Assembly (NCBI GenBank): GCA_003552485.1
Contig: PUMX01000008.1
Span: 1-14,409 of the forward strand
Reading direction: 5' to 3'
Origin: Candidatus Hydrogenedentota bacterium
GTDB taxonomy: Bacteria; Hydrogenedentota; Hydrogenedentia; Hydrogenedentales; SLHB01
Length of the DNA stretch: 14,409 nt
The notes beneath the pieces are model-generated. The model had not been told where the DNA came from. It saw only the letters and a list, made by a program, of their open reading frames with translations, and searched no databases. Below, in pieces: positions 7,349 to 14,409 of the stretch. A program made the position numbers and the translations under genes. The first letter of the stretch is position 1; the number at the start of each line of letters is the position of its first letter.

Positions 7349-7861
7349 TCAACGTCCGGCAATCTTGTCGTACAGCAAGAGGCCTACCAAGAATGTCTGC
7401 CCTTCAAGAGTGCTTCGTAGGCTCTTCCATGAAGACAGGGCTTGTTCAGCCAAGTCAATCATATCCAACACTTCCTGGCGTGTGAACGATCGGGCCATGT
7501 CGTAGTCGGCCTCGTGCCGAATACCTTGAAGATCCACGAACGCTTCCGCAACCTTGCACAGGCTTGTGGGAATCGGCTGGTGCTTCACGGCCTCATGCAG
7601 AATGGCTGGCGGCGAGCCTCGGGCGAACGCATTGCAGGCTTTTCGCATCGTTCCGTGTGCAAATGCTCGTCTGAAAGAGATGCGCAACGGATGGACTCTA
7701 TTACCGGACAGCATAAACTTGGCGGCATCCGCAGTCAGACAATGAAATAAGGCATAGTAAGAGGTGGATACTGCCCTTCGTAAACTGGCTTGGCGTGGCC
7801 GTTTCGGCTCAAGCTTCGCCAGGATCCGCGCTTGAGCAAGTAGATCGGATGAGTAAGTCAC
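7349..7861 (-). CDS. HEPN-like helical protein, possible toxin of a two-gene module (170 aa)
   Basis: The sequence LRRAVSTSYYALFH (residues 27-40) is the amphipathic helix typical of HEPN-domain proteins, and LQGIRHEADYD (111-121) is the second conserved helix, with an Arg and an Ala-Asp-Tyr-Asp pattern. HEPN proteins include RNases in toxin-antitoxin, abortive infection and CRISPR systems. The canonical R-X4-6-H nuclease motif is not evident: R115 is followed by Tyr, Asp and Met at the positions where His would be expected, so this may be a non-nuclease or divergent member. The start is GTG at 7861, preceded by TAGGAGAGG, which includes the stop codon of the upstream gene; the two genes are nine bases apart and probably coupled. 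The exact family is not recognised. Confidence 0.7.
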   Translation of the reverse strand: MTYSSDLLAQARILAKLEPKRPRQASLRRAVSTSYYALFHCLTADAAKFMLSGNRVHPLRISFRRAFAHGTMRKACNAFARGSPPAILHEAVKHQPIPTSLCKVAEAFVDLQGIRHEADYDMARSFTRQEVLDMIDLAEQALSSWKSLRSTLEGQTFLVGLLLYDKIAGR

Positions 7862-7870
7862 AATCCTCTC

Positions 7871-8161
7871 CTACCATACTGGCGGCGTAGGGTCTTCATC
7901 TTCGCCGCGGAAGCGGACGTAGACCCACTCAAACAGATCCAAATCCTTAACCATTTGCCGAACTTTATCGCGCATTCTCTCCCGGTTTTCCCAAGCCCAC
8001 GCTTCTTCAGGGGCCTCGGCACGCATTACAATCCAAACCCAAGCCGCATGCTCCCCTTCCGAGTCGTGACCCGTCTCAACGTCGAGCCGGGCAACCTCGG
8101 CGGGCAACTGGGCGCGCATATGCTCGATGGTCTCGGGGAGGATCTCGGTTGTCTTCGCCAT
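7871..8161 (-). CDS. Small Trp-rich acidic protein upstream of the HEPN-like gene (96 aa)
   Basis: No family is recognised with confidence. The protein has six tryptophans in 96 residues (W41, W43, W55, W57, W79, W96), an amphipathic acidic/basic middle, a WVYVRFRGEDEDP segment (79-91) and an acidic, proline-containing tail. It has no signal peptide, membrane segment or cysteine. It does not contain the GSxxxG...SDxD motif of the MNT nucleotidyltransferases that usually accompany HEPN proteins. The ATG at 8159-8161 follows AGAGG by nine bases. Being first in a tight two-gene unit, short and charged suggests an antitoxin or partner role for the HEPN-like protein; this is inference from context. 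Confidence 0.65.
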   Translation of the reverse strand: MAKTTEILPETIEHMRAQLPAEVARLDVETGHDSEGEHAAWVWIVMRAEAPEEAWAWENRERMRDKVRQMVKDLDLFEWVYVRFRGEDEDPTPPVW

Positions 8162-8203
8162 GATGATTTACCTCTTTGAGCGCATGAACGTTCCCTGTCT
8201 ATA

Positions 8204-8232
8204 ACTCTACCGCTCGCCGAGTTCTGGCGCAA
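8204..8232 (-). promoter_or_regulatory. Possible promoter of the two-gene HEPN-like cassette
   Basis: On the minus strand TTGCGC (8227-8232) and TAGAGT (8204-8209) are 17 bp apart, upstream of the 96-aa gene. Matches to the consensus are moderate. The remainder of the 8233-8408 gap shows only weak inverted repeats (for example AGGGC/GCCCT at 8234-8249) and no gene. Confidence 0.35.
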
Positions 8233-8408
8233 GAGGGCAAAGAAGCCCTATCACCAAACCACGCTAGTGTCTTGCCGGTAAGGGCTGGACTGCGCACCGC
8301 CGGTATCTTACGGGCATGGATGAGTTGCCCGGCATACGGCGACACGGAGCCTCGCCGCCTGTCATCATCACGCGAGCTTTATGGAAACGCGTACGCTTGC
8401 GCCCAGCG

Positions 8409-10334
8409 TCAGGGCCATCCGGGATGCACGTAGCCCGGCAACAGGCGCGCAACGAACTCGTTGGCGCCGCGCCAGGGCGCATCGGGATCCTCGGGCTCCA
8501 TGTCGCTGAGCAGGGGGTCAAGGCGTTGAGCAATCCAGCCGAGGGCCTCGATGACCGTTAACGCTTCCATCGCCAGATAGGCGCCGTTCTCGGCCGGACG
8601 CGCCAATTCGCCCAGCGCGTCCACCGCCGCATCAGCGTCCGCCTGCACTGCATACCGGCTAATAGCCTCCAGCGCGGGCACACGTACGCTCAGACTATCG
8701 TCACCGGCAGCTTCGCTGATTGCTGCTTCCGCCGCTTCAAAACCGGCCGCGCCGCGGACAAGAATCCCCAGCGCCGCCCAGTAGCGGATGGCCGGATCCG
8801 GCTCATCGAACGCGGCGCGCAACTCCGGCAGCGCGTCTTCGGAGCGGCTGGCCGCCCGCTCGGCCATACCAAGAATGCGCTCCAAGGGATACTGTTCGGG
8901 ATCCTGCGCCATTTCGTAGATGGTAGCGCCGCTCTCTGTTTCCCATGCCGGCGTGGTGGTCCCCTTTGCGCGCCGGTGCATCTCGCTTTCGGGCAGGAAC
9001 GCCGCGTCGCGCGTGGTCAGCATGTGCTCTCGCAAGACTTCCCGCAGCTCTTGCGCAACGGCTTGTTGGTCCGGCGAGTCGATGAGGTTGTTCACTTCAT
9101 CGGGATCGTCTTCGAGGTCATACAGCTCTTCCGGCGGTTTAGGCTCCCACACCTTTGCGGGGGGCGATTCGAGCAGCCCGGCTTCGTAACGCCGCCGCCA
9201 CTCCCGCGTGGATTCGAGACCGTACATATACTTGCTGAAATGGCCGTGTTTGAGATGGGGCATGTAATTGCGGATGTAGATATACCGCTTGTTCCGAACC
9301 GAGCGGACCATGTCCTGCCGCTCATCCATGCGCCCGCGAAACCCAAACAAGTACTCGCGCGGGGCCGCTTCGTGCGGGCCCATGAACGCCCGGCCCTGCA
9401 TCCAGTCCGGCGGTTCAAGACCAAGAAGACTAAGCAGCGTCGGCGCCATATCGACGAAACCGACCGGCCGATCCGTCGACCCGCCCGGCTCATATTCGGC
9501 CGGCGCGAGATGCCGGTATTTCTCGGGCACGTAGATCAATAGCGGCACATGGAGCCCGCTGTTGTACGCCAGTTGCTTGTGCCGGGGCATGCCGCCGCCA
9601 TGGTCGCTGTAGAAGAAGACGATGGTGTCTTCGGCGAGTCCCGCCTCTTCAAGTTCCGCGAGCTTCTCGCCAACCCATTCGTCCATCAGGCTGATGTTGT
9701 GATAATACTGGGCCCAGTCGCGCTGGAACGCCGGCGTAGTAGGATGATGTGCGGGTATCGGCGCTTCGGCCGGATCGTGATAAGGCAACTCGGTCCGGTT
9801 CTTGATCTCGCCCCCGTGACTTTCATGCGTATTGAATACCGCGAAGAATGGTTGCCCCTCATCGCGGTTTCGGTAATGCGCGTCGACGGAGGACTCATCC
9901 CAAACTGGCTGCCGCTGGTGTACGTTATAGTCTTCCTTGGCGTTATTCGTGCAATAGTAGCCCTGCTCCCGAAGGAATTCGGGATATAGGCGCATATGCT
10001 CTGGCAGCCCGACCATGCTGCGGTGGTTGTGCGCCCCGAGAGTTGTCGGGTACACGCCCGTGATGAGCGCCGTCCGCGCAGGCGAACACACGGGCGCATC
10101 CGACCAGACCAAATCATACCGAAACGCCCGTTCGGCTAACGCGTCGATATGGGGCGAGTGCGCGTACGAATCCCCGTAACACCCGAGATGCGGCCCGATA
10201 TCCTCAGCCGTGAGCCACAGGATGTTCGGTTTATCGTTGCTGGCTGACGCGCGGCCCGCCGTCATCGACGCCGCCATTACGCCCGCAGCGCCAGCGCTCG
10301 CCCGTTTCATGAAGTCCCGCCGGTTGAGTTGCAT
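8409..10334 (-). CDS. Tat-exported sulfatase (formylglycine type) with C-terminal HEAT-like region (641 aa)
   Basis: The protein would hydrolyse sulfate esters outside the cytoplasm; the substrate is unknown. The N-terminus NRRDFMKRASAGAAG (4-18) is a twin-arginine signal followed by an Ala-rich stretch. The sulfatase core runs from about residue 36 to 450. C83 in CSPARTALITG is the CxPxR site converted to formylglycine. Metal-ligand candidates are D45 (TAEDIG) and D244-H245 (FYSDHGG), and the RHKQLAYNSG segment provides the conserved lysine (K253). Residues about 500-605 form repeated Ala-rich helices resembling HEAT repeats, as in many planctomycete-type sulfatases. The start is the ATG at 10334, nine bases after GAGGAG; the in-frame ATG at 10343 directly abuts that site. 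No maturation enzyme or polysaccharide-utilisation genes are nearby. Confidence 0.93.
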   Translation of the reverse strand: MQLNRRDFMKRASAGAAGVMAASMTAGRASASNDKPNILWLTAEDIGPHLGCYGDSYAHSPHIDALAERAFRYDLVWSDAPVCSPARTALITGVYPTTLGAHNHRSMVGLPEHMRLYPEFLREQGYYCTNNAKEDYNVHQRQPVWDESSVDAHYRNRDEGQPFFAVFNTHESHGGEIKNRTELPYHDPAEAPIPAHHPTTPAFQRDWAQYYHNISLMDEWVGEKLAELEEAGLAEDTIVFFYSDHGGGMPRHKQLAYNSGLHVPLLIYVPEKYRHLAPAEYEPGGSTDRPVGFVDMAPTLLSLLGLEPPDWMQGRAFMGPHEAAPREYLFGFRGRMDERQDMVRSVRNKRYIYIRNYMPHLKHGHFSKYMYGLESTREWRRRYEAGLLESPPAKVWEPKPPEELYDLEDDPDEVNNLIDSPDQQAVAQELREVLREHMLTTRDAAFLPESEMHRRAKGTTTPAWETESGATIYEMAQDPEQYPLERILGMAERAASRSEDALPELRAAFDEPDPAIRYWAALGILVRGAAGFEAAEAAISEAAGDDSLSVRVPALEAISRYAVQADADAAVDALGELARPAENGAYLAMEALTVIEALGWIAQRLDPLLSDMEPEDPDAPWRGANEFVARLLPGYVHPGWP

Positions 10335-10493
10335 GCTTCTCATCTCCTCGCAGTTGGATTACCCGGCATTACGCAGACAGAAACCCGGGATAACAACATA
10401 TGTCGCTCAACAACTCCGCCATTATCGAGTGCGCCGGTTTGCCGCCGCATTCCAAAATGCCTGCTCCCCATGAGAAAACGCATTTCCGCCTGC

Positions 10494-12452
10494 TCAGTTA
10501 GCCGCCTGACTCTCTTTGGCGTTCGTTTCCTCAGGCGCAGGGTCCAAGGCTTTGTCTCGAATTTCTTGATGTAGCCGCTCGGCGAAGGCGGAGAATGGCA
10601 TGGCCCCGAGGTCGCCGAGCTTGCGATGGCGCACAGCGACGGCGTTGCTGTTCTGTTCGCGTTCACCGACAACGAGCATATACGGGATCTTCTGGGTCTG
10701 CGCGTCGCGGATCTTGTACTTCATGGTATCGTCGCGCAGATCCGCCTCGACGCGCACCCCTTGGCCGAACAACGTATCGCGAATCTGTTTCGCGTACTCG
10801 TTGAAGCTCTCGCCCACGGGAACGATCATTACCTGCACGGGCGCGAGCCACACAGGGAAGGCGCCGGCGAAATGCTCGACGAGTATGCCAAAGAACCGCT
10901 CGATGGCGCCGTAGATCACGCGGTGAATGATAACCGGCCGGTGGCGCTCGCCATCGGGGCCCGTGTATTCGAGGTCGAACTTCTCGGGCATCGCAAAATC
11001 CAACTGAATCGTCGCGCACTGCCAGGAGCGCTTGAGGCTGTCGCGGATGTGGAAGTCAATCTTGGGGCCATAGAAAGCGCCATCGCCTTCGTTGATCTTG
11101 TAGGGCAATCCTTTTCTATCCAGCGCCTGGCGCAAGCTTTCGGTCGCCGTCTCCCAGGCTTCGTCGCTGCCGATGGATTTCTCCGGCCGCGTGCTTAACT
11201 CGACGGTGTATTCGAGGCCGAAGACCGAGTACATGCGATCGACGAAGTTAATGAGCGTAATGACCTCGTCCTGAATCTGATCGATGGTCAAGTAGATATG
11301 CGCGTCGTCTTGGGTGAACATGCGTACGCGCGTCAGTCCGTGCAACACGCCGGACTTCTCATGGCGATGCACCGTACCCAACTCAGCCAGGCGCAGCGGT
11401 AAATCACGGTAGCTGCGCATGCCGGTCTTATACACCAGCATCGCGCCAGGACAATTCATGGGCTTCACAGCTACGTCACGCTCGTCGATCTGGCTGAAGT
11501 ACATGTTCTCACGGTAGTGGTCCCAATGCCCGGAACGCTCCCACAGGGAGCGGTCCAGCATGATAGGCGTGCGGATTTCGCCATAGGCCTCTTTGCGATG
11601 TTCCTCACGCCAATAATCCAGCAGCTCGTTGAGCACGATCATGCCTTTGGGATGGAAGAACGGGAACCCAGGCCCTTCGCCGTGGAAGCTATACAGGTCG
11701 AGTTGCTTGCCCAGTCGGCGGTGATCGCGTTTCTCGGCTTCTTCGAGGCGCTTCAGGTGTTCCTCCAACGCCTTTTTGTCGGGGAACGCCGTGCCGTACA
11801 CCCGCTGTAGCATGGGCCGCTTCTCGTCGCCGCGCCAATACGCGCCGGCGAGGTTCAGGAGCTTGAACGCTTTGATCCGGCCCGTAGAAGGCAGATGCGG
11901 GCCGCGACAAAGGTCGATGAATTCACCGTGCTTGTAGTAGGTAATCGCGCCATCTTCAAGTTCATCGATCAGCTCGGTCTTGTACACCTCGTCCTGCTCG
12001 CCGAAGAAACGCAGCGCCTCGTCCTTTGAGGCATCGATGCGCTCGAAGCGTTGATCCTCTTTAACGATCTTCGCCATTTCCTCTTCGATCTGCGCGAAAT
12101 CCTCTTCGGATAACGGTGGATCGGCGTCTATGTCGTAATAGAACCCGTCCTCGATCGGAGGACCTATGGCGAGCTTTACATCCGGCCGGATGCGCTTAAT
12201 GGCGGACGCCATGAGATGCGCGGCGCTATGGTGGAAGACGTACTGGCCGTCAGCGTCCTCGAAGGTGAGGATCTCGACTTTGTCGCCGTCGTTAAGCGGC
12301 GTCATAAGGCTGGCCACCTCACCATTGATCCGCGCGCCAGTGGCCGCCTTGGCCAATCGCGGCCCGATCTCCTTCACGAGATCTTCCGCGGTCCCGCCTT
12401 CAGGCAACGGCTTCTTTGAACCGTCCGGCAATTCAACCTGTATCGTACTCAT
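10494..12452 (-). CDS. thrS: Threonyl-tRNA synthetase (652 aa)
   Basis: The enzyme charges tRNA-Thr with threonine. Domains in order: TGS (about 1-63), editing domain (about 64-240), class II catalytic core (about 245-535) and anticodon-binding domain (about 536-635). The editing residues H75 and H79 (HHSAAH) and D180, C182 and H186 (FIDLCRGPH) are present. The catalytic zinc ligands C334 (MNCPGAM), H385 (DDAHIY) and H510 (IIHRVIYGAIERF) match E. coli C334, H385 and H511. Motif 2 arginine R363 is in HRHEKSG. The length is close to E. coli ThrRS (642). The frame is open 94 codons further upstream, but the ATG at 12452 has GGAG five bases upstream and begins the TGS domain. The C-terminal acidic tail (about 636-652) is lineage-specific. 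Confidence 0.97.
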   Translation of the reverse strand: MSTIQVELPDGSKKPLPEGGTAEDLVKEIGPRLAKAATGARINGEVASLMTPLNDGDKVEILTFEDADGQYVFHHSAAHLMASAIKRIRPDVKLAIGPPIEDGFYYDIDADPPLSEEDFAQIEEEMAKIVKEDQRFERIDASKDEALRFFGEQDEVYKTELIDELEDGAITYYKHGEFIDLCRGPHLPSTGRIKAFKLLNLAGAYWRGDEKRPMLQRVYGTAFPDKKALEEHLKRLEEAEKRDHRRLGKQLDLYSFHGEGPGFPFFHPKGMIVLNELLDYWREEHRKEAYGEIRTPIMLDRSLWERSGHWDHYRENMYFSQIDERDVAVKPMNCPGAMLVYKTGMRSYRDLPLRLAELGTVHRHEKSGVLHGLTRVRMFTQDDAHIYLTIDQIQDEVITLINFVDRMYSVFGLEYTVELSTRPEKSIGSDEAWETATESLRQALDRKGLPYKINEGDGAFYGPKIDFHIRDSLKRSWQCATIQLDFAMPEKFDLEYTGPDGERHRPVIIHRVIYGAIERFFGILVEHFAGAFPVWLAPVQVMIVPVGESFNEYAKQIRDTLFGQGVRVEADLRDDTMKYKIRDAQTQKIPYMLVVGEREQNSNAVAVRHRKLGDLGAMPFSAFAERLHQEIRDKALDPAPEETNAKESQAAN

Positions 12453-12790
12453 AGAAACTCCAGAATAATTGGCCCGGAAACAAACTGGGTCCCGGCGCAA
12501 GAAACGATCATTCGAGGCTATTGGCGTCGGCCTATTCCTTGACTCTGGCAGTATCGCGCACGCCCATGCATTCTTTGGAGGGCGCCGAAGAACTTCTTCG
12601 GGGTGGGTATCCGATGGATAACGTCCCTTCGCCGTTACGCCGGCCATATCCACCAGGCGCTCGGCTTCAAGAGGCGGACGGGCCGCCCAACGCCATTCGC
12701 ACAAAACTAAGTAAGCTGAAATGTATTCTGCCACGTTGACGGCGCGGAATGGAAGAAACGGACAGGGCGCCCTACGCGGCTTAAACCGGG
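12453..12790 (-). other. Upstream region of thrS, no gene seen
   Basis: This region holds the thrS leader and its promoter, but I could not identify a convincing -35/-10 pair on the minus strand. It contains one clear dyad (listed separately). No T-box features or tRNA were recognised. The open reading frame in phase with thrS has no ribosome site and looks fortuitous. Confidence 0.4.
12585..12601. repeat. Perfect 17-bp dyad in the thrS leader
   Basis: CCGAAGAACTTCTTCGG reads the same on both strands around a single central base. It lies about 133-149 bp upstream of the thrS start codon. It could be a protein-binding operator; as RNA it would need a very tight loop. Function unknown. Confidence 0.5.
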
Positions 12791-12794
12791 GATT

Positions 12795-12823
12795 TTGGAT
12801 TTCGCCTCTTTGAACGCTATACT
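12795..12823 (+). promoter_or_regulatory. Sigma70-like promoter for the TauE/SafE gene
   Basis: TTGGAT (12795-12800) and TATACT (12818-12823) are 17 bp apart. The -10 matches 5 of 6 consensus positions; the -35 matches about 3 of 6. A start near 12830 would give an unusually long leader of about 210 nt before the ATG at 13040. Confidence 0.45.
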
Positions 12824-12862
12824 TGCACGCTGGGCGCTTACAGTCGAAGTTGTCCTTGTCAC

Positions 12863-12929
12863 GCTGAAGGACTTTCAGCCAGGTTAGCCCCCGTGTAGCG
12901 CCGACATCCGGCCGCTACCGTCGCTACAC
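12863..12929 (+). repeat. Two inverted repeats in the leader of the TauE/SafE gene
   Basis: The first pair is GCTGAA (12863-12868) with TTCAGC (12874-12879), loop of 5. The second is GTGTAGCG (12893-12900) with CGCTACAC (12922-12929), a perfect 8-bp stem around 21 bases; a second CGCTAC copy at 12913-12918 offers an alternative pairing. No T-tract follows. A leader with competing hairpins might be regulatory, but no known riboswitch was recognised. Confidence 0.4.
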
Positions 12930-13039
12930 TGCGCAGTTGCGCCGCCCCGGGCGCGTGTTTCGCACGCACAGCGGCCGCGAATCCGGCCGGAAAACCAACA
13001 TCTCATTGTCATCTTCAACCAAACCTCGTACGAGACACA

Positions 13040-13846
13040 ATGGAAACGTTTACACTCGCATTAGTCGTTCAACTACTCATTCTCGGCATCGCTGTCGGTC
13101 TCATTAGCAATGGCCTGGGCATAGGCGGCGGTTTGCTCATGGTGCCGGCGTTTCTCGAGTTTGTTCCGGGCATGGATGTGCATACCGCCCGGGGCTCGAG
13201 TCTATTCATCATTATCTTCGTGGCGCTGATCAACACGTGGCGGTTAAACGCGCAGCGCCACGGCGTTCCGCCTGAGTGGCGCCTGGCGGCTCTGCTGAGC
13301 GGAGGCGCCGTCGCGGGCAGTTACTTAAGCGCGTGGGGTGTAAGCGTTCTACCTGAGGAGACGGTTACGTGGTTTTTTGTGGCCTTTGTCATTCTGATGG
13401 GGCTGCGCATCATATTTGTGCGGGGCCAACAACACGATGACATGCCCATCAAGGAAAACACTTTGTTGACACTCGCCATCGGGCTGCTAACCGGTGTTAT
13501 CAGCGGCGCGACCGGCGTTGGCGGCGGCGGCATCATGGTGCCCCTCGTGTTGCTCGCCCACTTGGCGCCAAACAACCGGATTGTGGCCGTAAGCAACATG
13601 GTCATGATTCCCACCTGCATCGCCGCTACGCTCGCTCATTTGCCTGCCGAACAACAATCCGCCTTACCGGGGACAATTGGTCAAGTTAACATCGCGCTGG
13701 CGCCGCTGATTCTCGTCGGCTCTCTTGTTGGCGGTCCAGCCGGGCGGTGGGTGAACAAGCATCTGACGCTGCGGCGCCGTCGCATCACGATGGGCTTGCT
13801 TCTGCTGGTTATCGCTGTGCGCATGATATACCGCGCCACCTCATAA
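13040..13846 (+). CDS. TauE/SafE-family membrane permease (268 aa)
   Basis: This is an inner-membrane protein of the sulfite exporter TauE/SafE family (formerly DUF81), proposed to move sulfite, sulfoacetate or other small organic anions; the actual substrate cannot be told here. It has about eight hydrophobic segments. The two internally repeated family motifs are GLGIGGGLLMVP (25-36) and GATGVGGGGIMVP (156-168), showing the inverted two-half architecture. The length fits the family (about 250-270 aa). The start ATG has only a weak GAG five bases upstream, and that GAG is part of a 10-bp palindrome (CTCGTACGAG, 13025-13034). It is alone in its transcription unit and convergent with the glgC-like gene 29 bases downstream. 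Confidence 0.9.
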   Translation: METFTLALVVQLLILGIAVGLISNGLGIGGGLLMVPAFLEFVPGMDVHTARGSSLFIIIFVALINTWRLNAQRHGVPPEWRLAALLSGGAVAGSYLSAWGVSVLPEETVTWFFVAFVILMGLRIIFVRGQQHDDMPIKENTLLTLAIGLLTGVISGATGVGGGGIMVPLVLLAHLAPNNRIVAVSNMVMIPTCIAATLAHLPAEQQSALPGTIGQVNIALAPLILVGSLVGGPAGRWVNKHLTLRRRRITMGLLLLVIAVRMIYRATS

Positions 13847-13875
13847 CACGCCGACCTGGCCGCCGCAAGATATCC

Positions 13876-14409
13876 CTACGCGATTTCCGTACCGTCGGGA
13901 ATCACCGCGTTCTTGAGTATGACCACGATACCGTCACGCACCACAAAACCCGGGCCCTTCTTGTCGCGCATGCGGCGCGAGCCACGAATCACGACGTTCT
14001 TGCCAATACGAGCGTTTTTATCCACGATGGCGCCAGAGATCTTCGAGTTCTTTCCGATACCAATGGGAATACCCCCCCCTTTGGTTTCCTCGTCGTAGTA
14101 GTCCGCGCCCATCAGAATGCTGCGATCGAGTTCGGCGCCCTGCTGCAAGACAGCGCGAATCCCCACGATTGAATTACTGATAGTGGAATCCGCCAGCCGG
14201 CATCCCTCGCAAATGATACAAGACTTGACGTTGATGTCACGGACTCGCGAGCCTGGAAGATAGCGGGGCCGAGTGTAGATAACGTGCCGGGGATCGTGAA
14301 ACTCGAACGGCGGATTGGCCCCAACCAACCGCATGCTGACTTCGTAGTACGAACGTACGGTCCCAATATCCTCCCAGAAACCGGAAAACAGGTGGGCGAA
14401 CACCTTCCG
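13876..14409 (-). CDS. glgC: Glucose-1-phosphate adenylyltransferase, C-terminal 177 residues (runs off the right edge)
   Basis: GlgC makes ADP-glucose from glucose-1-phosphate and ATP, the committed step of bacterial glycogen synthesis. The visible part begins in the end of the catalytic domain, with GFWEDIGTVRSYYE, followed by IYTRPRYLPGSRV and the left-handed beta-helix of hexapeptide-like turns (SIVGIRAVLQQGAELDRS, GADYY, PIGIGKNSKISGAIVDKNAR). The segments PIGIGKN, DKNARIG and the end VILKNAVIPDGTEIA resemble the cyanobacterial/plant type of the enzyme rather than the E. coli type. The frame is open to the last base, so the N-terminal catalytic region is outside the window. The regulatory effector cannot be judged from this part. 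Confidence 0.9.
   Translation of the reverse strand, partial: RKVFAHLFSGFWEDIGTVRSYYEVSMRLVGANPPFEFHDPRHVIYTRPRYLPGSRVRDINVKSCIICEGCRLADSTISNSIVGIRAVLQQGAELDRSILMGADYYDEETKGGGIPIGIGKNSKISGAIVDKNARIGKNVVIRGSRRMRDKKGPGFVVRDGIVVILKNAVIPDGTEIA

Noticed and set aside
7871..8161. MNT-type nucleotidyltransferase antitoxin
   Set aside because: The 96-aa partner lacks the GS...SDxD signature and the size pattern of MNT proteins.
8275..8314. Imperfect stem CCGGTAAG/CTTACGGG between the HEPN cassette and the sulfatase
   Set aside because: It has one mismatch, a long loop and no T-tract; not enough to call a terminator or repeat element.
10335..10343. Earlier ATG for the sulfatase at 10343
   Set aside because: It directly abuts GAGGAG, leaving no spacing; the ATG at 10334 is nine bases away and begins the Tat signal peptide.
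12453..12734. 94-codon N-terminal extension of ThrRS in frame
   Set aside because: There is no ribosome site at the GTG at 12734, the peptide resembles nothing in the family, and the ATG at 12452 has a good ribosome site and starts exactly at the TGS domain.

Overview
The window is GC-rich bacterial chromosome with ordinary housekeeping genes, one insertion sequence and one small accessory cassette. No 16S or other phylogenetic marker is present, so placement is tentative. A Tat-exported sulfatase with a C-terminal HEAT-like region, a plant/cyanobacterial-type GlgC end and a Trm112-like protein with a long central insert together suggest a Planctomycetes/PVC- or Hydrogenedentota-like lineage. 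This is inference from family resemblance only.

Layout from left to right. Positions 1-219 (minus) hold the start of a Trm112-family gene that runs off the left edge, with its own promoter-like hexamers at 304-332. Positions 348-1513 are a complete-looking IS30-family element: an intact 332-aa DDE transposase, 24-bp imperfect terminal inverted repeats and a possible 2-bp CC target duplication. A gene-free stretch (1514-1875) with a sigma70-like promoter leads into a sufBCDSU operon (1876-7322, plus), the SUF Fe-S cluster assembly machine. SufS and SufU mobilise sulfur from cysteine, and SufB, SufC and SufD form the scaffold/ATPase complex. Convergent with it is a two-gene minus-strand cassette (7349-8161): a Trp-rich acidic 96-aa protein and a HEPN-like helical protein, arranged like a toxin-antitoxin pair but not matching the MNT/HEPN scheme. 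Next on the minus strand are a Tat-exported sulfatase (8409-10334) and threonyl-tRNA synthetase (10494-12452). A 587-bp divergent region precedes a TauE/SafE-family permease (13040-13846, plus). The 3' part of a glgC-like gene (minus) runs off the right edge.

The core genes are conventional and their key catalytic residues are present. The least explained parts are the HEPN-like cassette with its unrecognised partner, the structured leader in front of the TauE-like gene, a 17-bp perfect dyad in the thrS leader, and the Trm112-like protein that lacks most of the usual zinc cysteines. No tRNA, rRNA, CRISPR array or prophage was seen.
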